Below, piece by piece: positions 20,497 through 28,293 of a stretch of DNA of 30,392 nucleotides. Made by a program: the position numbers and the translations under genes. The notes beneath the pieces were generated by a model. That model did not search any database. It was not told the DNA's origin and was given only the letters and a program-made list of their open reading frames with translations. Every line of letters starts with the position of its first letter. The first letter of the stretch is position 1. Source of the stretch: Lasiosphaeris hirsuta (taxonomy: Eukaryota > Ascomycota > Sordariomycetes > Sordariales > Lasiosphaeriaceae); contig JAUKUA010000011.1 in the NCBI GenBank assembly GCA_030549175.1, positions 1 to 30,392 of the forward strand, written 5' to 3'.

Positions 20497-21183
20497 TCAG
20501 AAGAACCCGCTCTTACTCTCATTGTTCTTCTCGTCCATGCAAATGCACATGGCCACCATGAGGGCCATGTCGGCGCCGGGCGCAACCGTCAGCGCGTACG
20601 TCTGCTGGCCGAACAGGATGTCGCGGCCACTGAGCAGCTTGCGGTCGATGCGGCCGACGGTCGCGCCTGACTTGAGGTCGACAATGTCGGCCGCGCTGTC
20701 GAACCAGTTGCCCTTCATTTGCAGGGACTCGGGGGTGCCAGTGGTGGCGTTGGTGAAGGTGGCCGTGGCCTTGGAGCCGAGGACTATGATCCAAAATTAG
20801 TTAGACCTGGTAAAATTCTAGCGTGGGGCGGGGTGGGGCGGGGGGAGGGGGAGGGGGCGCGTACGTGCAAAGCTGCTCTTCACCTCGAGCAGCTTCCGCC
20901 CGCTGGGGTCGAGCGCGGCAAAGGTGGCGTGGATGTGCAGGTGCTCCTTGACAATGTCGAACAGGTGGGTGCCGGCCATGTCGTAGACCGACTTGCGGCC
21001 CGAGATGGACATGACCTTGCCCTGCACGCGTAGCACGGGCTGCCCGCTCTGTAGTTTGATTTCGAAGCTGTCGCCCGATAGCGACATGACCTTCTCCCGC
21101 AGCACCAGCGTCTCGGTCTGGCGCGCCGTGAACTGCGCAAACACGCCCAGGGCTTGGGGTAGGGGGGCGAGTTGGAAGGCCAT
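20497..21183 (-). CDS. LURP-one-related / Tubby C-terminal-like protein
   Basis: Small barrel-fold protein of the LURP-one-related (LOR) family, structurally related to the Tubby C-terminal domain and phospholipid scramblases; the role in fungi is unknown. Exon 1 is 21183-20865 and exon 2 is 20783-20497. The 81-base intron (20784-20864) has a GTACGC donor, CTAAC branch and ATAG acceptor, and contains a run of G/C-rich repeats. The spliced product has 201 residues. It starts MAFQLAPLPQALGVF, then shows alternating beta-strand segments typical of the family: ETLVLREKVMSLSGDSFEIK, VLRVQGKVMSISGRKSVYDM, LFDIVKEHLHIHATFAAL, then ATATFTNATTG, LQMKGNWFDSAADIVDL, GATVGRIDRKLL and the end YALTVAPGADMALMVAMCIC. 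There is no signal peptide or membrane helix, so it is expected to be cytosolic. Confidence 0.85.
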
Positions 21184-22528
21184 GTTGGTTTTTTTTTTTT
21201 GGGGGCGGGGGTTTTAGGGGTTCGTGAGGTCTCGGGAGTCTAGGTTGGAGAGTCCAAATTGGAGAGCTGGAGCCGGGAGGGAACGTTGGGGAAATTTAAT
21301 GGTTTTGCGTCTTTCTTTCAGCTTTCGAGCTACAAGAAAAAAGCGTGGCAGGATGCTGCGGGGTCGTAGGCTTGATTTCATCTTTATACCCAACCAGCAG
21401 CCTCGAGATACGGAGATAGGGGAAGCGTCTACTAGTGAAGGAGCTGGAAGGCGCGTGGACAGTCACCTCGTCATTGGTGGGGGCAGTGCAGAGGCGCGCA
21501 GTCTCGGCAGGGATCTGGCCAACCCGACACATCCGCATTCACAGGCCATCAGACGGCCACCAGACGATCCACCGCAACAGGGCTGAGGATCAATGGCCTT
21601 TGCTGGCTTTGGTTTGTGTGGGGGGTGTCGTGGCCAATCGTCCCCCTCGCGCCCCCCTCGTGGAGTCCCTGCGGCTGAGCACACCCGACAGATGGATCTC
21701 GGCGCGTTACCAGGAAAGGCCCAGGCCCGCCGAGTCGCATCCAGCGCAGACCGTGCAGACAGTGCATCGCGCTGGCGTCGAATTGCATGCCATTTGGAGG
21801 AAGGCGCCCGTCCAGCTGAAGACCATCATTGAAATCATCATTCTCCCTGCATTGAACACAAGACTGCCAAGCCGTGTCTCGTCTCTCAGCCCTTCTCCTA
21901 TTTTTCTTTTTCTTTCTTCTTGTCCCGATATCCGAACACAGACACAACGGGCCGTCCAAAGAGAACTCAGGTATGCGAAAGCCGCCGCATCTTGTTGAGT
22001 AGGCCTAGGCGCTTTGGCGCGCCGCAAGAGATTTATTTTGATCGACACCCTGGACGTGGAAGCCGGACTGTTCAGTTATATACCCGGCGTCAAACCCCGG
22101 GGAATGGCTTTCTCTCTCATGAGGTTACGTTACTTCGCTCAGAACCTGCACGAATGCCTATTGTCTCTGACTGTCCGGGCTGCGTTGACCAGATATTGAC
22201 AAGTCCGTGAACGACAACTGCTACGTCAAAACTCGGTTTTGAAGCTGCTCGTTTTTCTTGTGCTTCTAGCCACAACCAACGTTACATTATTTTGGTACTC
22301 TTGAAGTCTTTTGGGGCATGACCCGCATCAACTGTCCAAGACTGTCCATGGCCATTATCTTGAACACCACACCGACCATGTCACCTCTGACAGGATCTCA
22401 GGATCTGGACCACTTAGCACTGACACGATGCTAGGCCATTGACGGTTGAATCAAAACCCTGACTCGAGGGCTCTATGGAAGATCAATACTGCCAGCACAA
22501 AGTTTGGTCGAGGTAGTCATGTTATCGA
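21184..22528. other. Upstream region of the LURP-one gene, no supported gene
   Basis: A T run followed by a G-rich stretch sits immediately upstream of the LURP-one start (21188-21215). Open frames of up to 187 codons around 21435-22000 give low-complexity peptides with no recognisable family. No repeat or RNA gene seen. Confidence 0.45.
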
Positions 22529-23014
22529 GTGCCCCTTTCGAGGTTTCCCACAGATCTATTTAGCCATTGGTCGGAGTGTATAGTAGGGGACTCGCGTGCG
22601 GCCTATAGATTGCCGAGAAACAGGTGCGGTTCAATCTACAGATGCCGGTACGTGGACCTTCCCGTATGGGATGCTGTGTTCGACCCAGCCAATGACGGAC
22701 CAAAGCCTTTATCAACTCGCACCACCATCTCCTATCCAGCAGCGTCGCTCCACCTGGCGGGACATGCCTATTCGAGCCGCCTTCGAGAAGAATTCGACAT
22801 CTTGGCAAGAGGACATGTGGCTAAGGGTCTCATTGAAGTCCTCGATTCAAGCTCCGTGACATCATGTCTTCTCTCCAGGACACAGACGATGACCTTTTTG
22901 GGTATGTACAACGTGACATGGCGGTGTTTTGGGAGAGAGAGGTTCTGTGCCACGATAGTAACCATCCTTTACATCCCTTCGGAAATCGGCCCCGTTGCTT
23001 GCCCCTGTTGGTAA
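22529..23014 (+). pseudogene. Possible relic of a fungal Zn2Cys6 transcription-factor gene
   Basis: A 161-codon open frame contains LREEFDILARGHVAKGLIEV, then a short stretch with LDSSSV and TQTMTFLGMYNVTW. This pattern (helix, then VQTLxLLGxY-like block) resembles the first part of the fungal-specific transcription-factor domain (Fungal_trans). No zinc cluster, no further conserved block and no convincing exon partner can be found around it. If the resemblance is real, it is an isolated fragment. It could also be a chance frame. Confidence 0.3.
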
Positions 23015-23784
23015 ATGAACGCCTCACTTGAAGTTTGTGTCAAGACGCAGAAACTAGGGAGATGTCAAAGTGGGCACGCTGAGATTCGAAGTAATCCAGA
23101 GGCGCCTCTTTGAACTTCTTTAAAAAGGGGGTTATTTGCAGCCCCAAAACGGACTGAGTAGACGGGTAAAGGTTGACATAATCCTCGAGCCCCTATTCCT
23201 CTGGGTGGGGCACATGTCAATAGCAGTGCTAAATAAGGCCTCCAGGACCCCCACGCCAACCTTTTGGCAGCACAGGCTCCTGACGTCTGCTTCTCTGATG
23301 GAGGATTGTGACGCAGCCCAAAGGATTGGAAAGCTAAAACTGACCAAACCCAGCCAGCGAAGCAAAACCGGGGAGAACCAGCCTGCTGATGCGCGGCAGC
23401 CCCTGCATCGACCCTTCGTTGTGCCAAATTGCTACCCAGCTATCTCCCGATACTGGGCCATTGCCCACGCTCGCGCTATCACGAGTACTGATAGGAAGGT
23501 ATGAACATGCCAAACCGTCGCACTGGGGCAAACAGAGAACCGTAGCGCCAATTTCTGACTACTACCACCTGGGTGCCACGCAAAATGGCCCTCAGCCCTC
23601 GCCGGGAAAGTCTGAATGGCGCCGTGTCCAAGCCTAGCACGATCCCAGGCAAAACGTAGTATGGCGGAATAGGGGGTGGCATCTACACAAGCCGACGAAC
23701 TACAAAAACTCCACGAAAGGTTTCCGTCTGTGTGCTTTTCAGGGACAACAGATACGAGCGTGCCAAAGTCGAAACAGCTCCATC
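23015..23784. other. Upstream region of the GH16 gene
   Basis: No supported gene. It should contain the GH16 promoter; no clear TATA box is evident in the 100 bases before the ATG at 23785. Confidence 0.45.
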
Positions 23785-25049
23785 ATGTCTTTGTTTACCG
23801 CACTCTATATCACGAGCTTGTTCGCGGGGGGCTCTTCCGCCGCATACACCCTGAAGCGCGAGTATTCGGGGACCAACTTCACCGCCGGCTTTGACTTTAA
23901 AACGGCAAGTGCCTCACCTCAGGCCTGTCGCCTTAGTCGAAGAAGAGCTGATCCCTGACTTGATAGGCTGCCGACTACCCCGGCTCGGGCGACCCGACGG
24001 GCGGTTTTGTCAACTATGTGAGCCGGTCCGTCGCGGCGTCCAAGGGGCTAGCCAAGGTCATCAACGGCCAAGTCTATATCGGCACCGACAACACCACCAA
24101 GATCTCGACCTCTTCGCAGGGCCGGGACAGCATCCGGCTCGAGGCCAAGGAGAGCTTCAACCAGGGGCTACTGGTAGCCGACATCGCGCACATGCCGGGA
24201 AACGCGTGCGGGATCTGGCCCGCCTTGTAAGTCCCCCACCGCGCCGTGCTTCCACACGGCCCACGGGATGGCTACTCACAAGCAGCGAAAGCTGGACCTT
24301 CAACCTCGACGAAGACCCATACGGTGAGATCGACATCATCGAGGGCGTCATGCAGCAGCCCAACAACATCGTGTCGCTGCACACGTGCGGCGCCTGCAGC
24401 TTCGACTTCTCGGCGTCCAGCGGCACCGACTCCCGCACCAACTGCAACCTCGGCGGCGAGTCTCGCGGGTGTTCCGACGAAGTGGTCACCAACGTGTAAG
24501 CCCCCCCCCCCTCCCTTTTCAGCTCCCCTCAAAGAAAAAATCCCAACTCTGACCTTTTGCCCACAGGGACGGATGCGGCAACACGGGACCGTCAGGATCG
24601 TACGGCGACAAATTCAACGCGCTGGGCGGGGGCGTCTACGTCACACAAGTCCTGACCGACACGGTCAAGATCTGGTATTTCCCCAAGGCTTCAATCCCGG
24701 CCGACCTCAAAGCCGGGACGCCGGATCCGTCCAAGTGGCCGGCGCCCTTCTTCAACCCGCAAAAGTCGAGCAGGGGATGCAACGTGGCCAACTTCTTCAA
24801 GAAGAACAGCATCGTAAGCCGCTGCCCCTCTCCATCCGCGTGTGCTAGGAACCTGAGCGGGCGAGACTAACGTCGTCGTTCTAGATCATCAACATCACCT
24901 TTTGTGGCGCTGCTGTCGACCAGGACACTTGGGACAGTGTCTCGACTTGCAAGGCAAAAGCTTCAACTTGCAATGGCTTCGTCGCGGCCAACCCTTCGGC
25001 TTTTAGCGAGGCGTACTGGCTTTTCAACTCTATCAAACTGTATCAATGA
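23785..25049 (+). CDS. Secreted GH16 endo-1,3(4)-beta-glucanase-type glycoside hydrolase
   Basis: Retaining beta-glucanase acting outside the cell on beta-1,3/1,4-linked glucans. Exons: 23785-23904, 23967-24226, 24286-24495, 24567-24813 and 24885-25049, giving 333 residues. Signal peptide is about residues 1-19 (MSLFTALYITSLFAGGSSA). Mature features in order: FTAGFDFKT, DPTGGFVNYV, CGIWPAF, and the catalytic GEIDIIE, with Glu141 as nucleophile, Asp143 and Glu146 as acid/base. Further on come NNIVSLHTC, CGNTGPSGSYGDKFN, and a Cys-containing C-terminus ending LFNSIKLYQ. Intron 1 (23905-23966) has a GC donor (GCAAGT) instead of GT; no GT nearby keeps the frame. Intron 2 ends in tandem acceptors AAGCAG, so one residue (Ser) may be in or out. 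All other introns are ordinary, with CTGAC/CTAAC branches. The frame is intact and the product should be active. Confidence 0.9.
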
Positions 25050-25063
25050 AACGGCGGTCCGTG

Positions 25064-25114
25064 TTGGATGGAACTGTACCTGAGGTGCTGTAGGTCGGTA
25101 CATGTGAGAACGAG
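25064..25114 (+). repeat. Left copy of a diverged direct repeat bracketing the HET gene
   Basis: The last 21 bases (25094-25114, GTCGGTACATGTGAGAACGAG with one base dropped at most in reading) match 28124-28144 with two mismatches, and the preceding stretch (GTTGGATGGAACTG) aligns with GTTGGGATGAACTG near 28097 with small gaps. It lies 15 bases after the GH16 stop. Confidence 0.5.
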
Positions 25115-25503
25115 TCCTCTAATCATTTTAGAGCTGTCGGATGGTAATCAAGCCCCCTTGCCCACTCCGAGTATCAGAATCCTCTAGCCTCTGCCAACAT
25201 CTTTTATTCCATATCAGGATCCTTCCTCTTCATGAAATCATTGCCATTGCAGCAAAGCAACACCCTCGTTCCATCCATGCTCACCTGCCAGAGTCAAGAC
25301 TGATTTTTCCTTCGCTCAAACTCAGCCCAATGTTGATACGGGACACCAAGTCTGCAAAGTGAATCCAGCATGGCCTGTAGCCCTTCACCTTCACACCCAT
25401 GTTGACCTGACAACAAACTCAAAGGCCGATAATCTTTCCTCATCGACTTTGCGCAAAGCCAACTCGGCGCCACCTGCAACCAGTCTCGTTTACATTTGAT
25501 GGC

Positions 25504-25608
25504 CCTACCCCGTAATACGCTTCGACCTGCTTTGATGACACGAGTAGTCGCCGTGCTGTCCTGGGGCCCACTACTTCGACCTCTTGACCTGACCTCCCGC
25601 CGTTAGAG
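25504..25608 (-). pseudogene. Decayed fragment of a dynamin-like GTPase gene
   Basis: About 105 bases align with 28624-28727, inside the dynamin-like gene (GTPase effector region exon end and splice donor). Shared blocks include CGTAATACGCTTCGAC, the word GATGAC, CGCCGTG, TGTCCTGG and TCGACCTCTT. I estimate 80-85 % identity by eye. An inserted T and an inserted AG break the reading frame, so it is a relic and not a second gene. It has the same orientation as the full copy. Confidence 0.75.
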
Positions 25609-25929
25609 TCTTGGCTGGGGCGTCTTCTTCTTACGACTTAGCTTTCTGGTGGCGCCTTTAGCCTACCACGTGCCAGCTGGCAGTCCCATGTGGGTGAGAA
25701 CCCCGCACGTTAAAACTATCAAATCAAGGCAAATCAGATCTGCAATGATTCGGATGTCTCGAAACCAGCCACGATGAGGAAAGGCTGATTGTTCCTGGCC
25801 TGGCATCAAACACACACCCTCCCCTCATCCCTCCGCCGTACTGACGTTTGTCGTTGCTTATCGCTTTCCCCGCGGTTCTAGTTAATCAGGGGCTTCCTAG
25901 GTTACGTCGTACTTTCCTCCAACCTCATC

Positions 25930-28026
25930 ATGTCTCAGCCGAGTCTCTACTCGCCATTGCGCTCTCAGCTCCGAGAAGTCCGAGTCATCCACCTTCTCCC
26001 GTCTGATAATTTCGATCATGACATCCACTGCGAGCTGAGAGCTGTCTCCCTAGACACCAACCCGGAATACGAGGCCTTATCATACGTCTGGTCAACACCA
26101 CCAGGGACGGGCTTCATCACCGTCTCCGGTCAGCCCATGGAAGTCACGGCCAATCTCCTCGCAGCCCTTCGAAGACTGCGATGTCGACAAAAGACGCGGG
26201 TCGTGTGGGCGGACGCCATTTGCATAAACCAGGCCGACATGGACGAGCGGTGTGCCCAAGTCTTGCTGATGGGCGACATTTACCGTCTCACAAAAGGCGT
26301 CCTCATCTGGCTTGGCGATGGTCTGGATGGGACGCGGGAAGACGCTCTGACGGTGGACGAAAGGGATGACTTCCCATGGAGAGATGCGCCAATGGACGCG
26401 TCCTTCATTTTGGAACCTCGAGTACCCGGTCTTTTGCTTTTCGGAGATATTGCCGATTGGGACTATGCCTTTCTCGCCGATCGTCATGTTCCGCACATTA
26501 ACGAAGATGAGGTTCTCAAGAGCCGGCATCTCGAACCGTTGGAGCTGCAGACGCCGGGATATGCTGCCTTTGCCGTGCTCTATCTACTCAGCAGCGGGAT
26601 CCATCTGCCGAAGCTCCCTTGCTTTGGCGACGCAGGCATCGCCAACAAGCGATACGAATCAGCCTTGGCAGCGCTGTCGCTTCTGCTCGCTCTCCCCTGG
26701 TGGACGCGCATGTGGGTTGTCCAGGAGGCCATCTTGCCGCCCAAGGCCACAGTGATACTCGGCTCGGTGCATGCGCCCTGGGAGATGTTCTTCCGAGCGT
26801 CACACGCAGTCGAGGCCCACACCGGGTGCTGCATCACCCTGATGTCGCATTTCGGCAGCGAAACCACGCTCCTCGTCGATAAACTCGCCCACAACATCTC
26901 CGAGCTCGGCTGGGAACGGGAAAGGCTGAAGAAGCACGGCTCGGTGAGGGAGACATTTGATCTCCTGAGGCAATACCGCTGCCGCGAGGCCACAGACCCG
27001 CGGGACAAGGTATACGCCATGCTCGGCCTCGCGCCGGGGCTGAAAGACGTCGTGCCCGACTACCGCCGGGACCCCAGCGACGTGTGTCGCGACGCCGTCG
27101 TCAGCATACTGAAAGAAAGCCAGAGCTTGGGGGTGCTGGAGGGGCCGAGATCGCCCGCCCAAATCACGCGCAGCTGGGCCCCGGACTGGAACGACGCCGT
27201 CGACCCCCGCCAATGGTTGCACGAGCGCACCAGGATGAGGCAGAACAAATTCTTCGACGTGTCCAGGGGGAAGGACCTCTACACCAGGTTCAACCCCGAC
27301 GATCGCTCCCTGGCGCTCCGGGGCGTCCTCGTCGACACCGTCAGCGCGGTATCGCCTCCAGTGTCCGCGTACGAATCCTCCGGGACCCTGGTCCACCACA
27401 TCCAAAAGTGGGCATACATGGTCGACCTCTTCCGGAACGGCGGCCTGCCTTATGGCGGGACCGGGGCCACCCAGCACCGCCCCGGCGAAGAAGCAAGGTG
27501 GAGCGCCTTCTTCCGCACCATCACCCGCGACCTCGAATTCGCACTGGACGGCAGCATCGAGCCGCGGCGGAGCCGGCCAAGCGACAGCTATGTCTACATG
27601 GCGCGCTTCTGGCTCCGTAGCGATACCCAGAAGGTCTTCCGGGAGGCAGTGGGCGACGATCCCAACCCGTCGTCGTGGCTGACGAGGGGACTGGCGTATC
27701 TCGTTTCGTGGCTCCCCTCGTCTCTTGATCGGGATGAGCCGCCTTCTGTGGAGATGCTAAACATGTTTTGGCGGTCGGTCTTGACGTCGGCCGCCGCGAG
27801 GTCCTTCTTCATCACCCAGGAGGGATACTATGGGCTGGGCAATGCGCAGCCGGGAGATTGTGTCTTTGTGCTGTACGGAGGGACGTGTCCTTTCTTGTTG
27901 CGGAGCGCAGATCAGTCCACCACCGACAGGTTCCATTTGGTGGGAGACTGTTATCTGCATGGGGTTATGGATGGGGAGGCGGTTGAGCGATGGGCACCGA
28001 GGGAGAGGGAGGTGGTGCTGGTTTAG
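25930..28026 (+). CDS. HET-domain (heterokaryon incompatibility) protein
   Basis: HET-domain proteins act in the fungal cytoplasm to trigger regulated cell death, classically when genetically unlike hyphae fuse; the domain is distantly TIR-like. The gene is one intact exon of 698 residues. Diagnostic blocks lie in the first 130 residues: YEALSYVW (47-54), ADAICINQ (94-101) with DERCAQVLLMGDIY following, and VLIWLGD (124-130). Later come LLALPWWTRMWVVQEA and FDLLRQYRCREATDPRDKVY, which continue the usual HET architecture (PWWxRxWxxQE; DPRDKVYxxLGL). The C-terminal 300 residues match nothing I recognise, end in a segment with GDCVFVLYGG as many HET proteins do, and have no WD, ankyrin or NACHT repeats. 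It sits next to a dynamin-like GTPase gene, transcribed towards it, and inside a duplicated segment. The start ATG 25930 is the first in frame and context is good (ATCATGTC). Confidence 0.93.
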   Translation: MSQPSLYSPLRSQLREVRVIHLLPSDNFDHDIHCELRAVSLDTNPEYEALSYVWSTPPGTGFITVSGQPMEVTANLLAALRRLRCRQKTRVVWADAICINQADMDERCAQVLLMGDIYRLTKGVLIWLGDGLDGTREDALTVDERDDFPWRDAPMDASFILEPRVPGLLLFGDIADWDYAFLADRHVPHINEDEVLKSRHLEPLELQTPGYAAFAVLYLLSSGIHLPKLPCFGDAGIANKRYESALAALSLLLALPWWTRMWVVQEAILPPKATVILGSVHAPWEMFFRASHAVEAHTGCCITLMSHFGSETTLLVDKLAHNISELGWERERLKKHGSVRETFDLLRQYRCREATDPRDKVYAMLGLAPGLKDVVPDYRRDPSDVCRDAVVSILKESQSLGVLEGPRSPAQITRSWAPDWNDAVDPRQWLHERTRMRQNKFFDVSRGKDLYTRFNPDDRSLALRGVLVDTVSAVSPPVSAYESSGTLVHHIQKWAYMVDLFRNGGLPYGGTGATQHRPGEEARWSAFFRTITRDLEFALDGSIEPRRSRPSDSYVYMARFWLRSDTQKVFREAVGDDPNPSSWLTRGLAYLVSWLPSSLDRDEPPSVEMLNMFWRSVLTSAAARSFFITQEGYYGLGNAQPGDCVFVLYGGTCPFLLRSADQSTTDRFHLVGDCYLHGVMDGEAVERWAPREREVVLV

Positions 28027-28293
28027 GCTGTGGTAATTTCCAGTATCACGAGGAGACACAGTGAAGGGTAGTGGAGCGGAAATTGAGGGCCACGTAGTTG
28101 GGATGAACTGGACTTTGTACCAAGTCGGCACATGTGATAACGAGAGGCTCCAAGCTTCCTTGTACATGAAGAGAATCATCAATCTGAATTGGTTAGCAAC
28201 AAGAGAAAAAAGGAACTCTCCCCGGGAACAGCCTCTCCCCCGCTTTGAAGTGCATCATCAAACTCCCCTGTTAACCACTCTTCGCCATGTCGG
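28027..28293. other. Convergent 3' region between HET and dynamin-like genes
   Basis: About 270 bases shared by two converging 3' ends. It contains the right copy of the direct repeat (28097-28144). Confidence 0.5.
28097..28144 (+). repeat. Right copy of the direct repeat bracketing the HET gene
   Basis: Partner of 25064-25114. It begins about 70 bases after the HET stop codon. Bases 28124-28144 differ from the left copy at two of 21 positions. Confidence 0.5.

Larger units (their letters stand above)
25050..25929. other. Region between GH16 and HET genes, with decayed duplicate pieces
   Basis: No intact gene. It holds two segments that recur in the same orientation beyond the HET gene: 25064-25114 (like 28097-28144) and 25504-25608 (like 28624-28727). 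The sequence between them shows no clear match. The right part should carry the HET promoter. Confidence 0.6.

Noticed and set aside
21435..21998. 187-codon plus-strand frame upstream of the LURP-one gene
   Set aside because: Compositionally mixed peptide without any motif; neighbouring frames are equally open.
26800..27477. 225-codon open frame on the minus strand inside the HET gene
   Set aside because: Antisense shadow of a strongly coding GC-rich exon; low-complexity Val/Gly/Ala peptide with no family signature.
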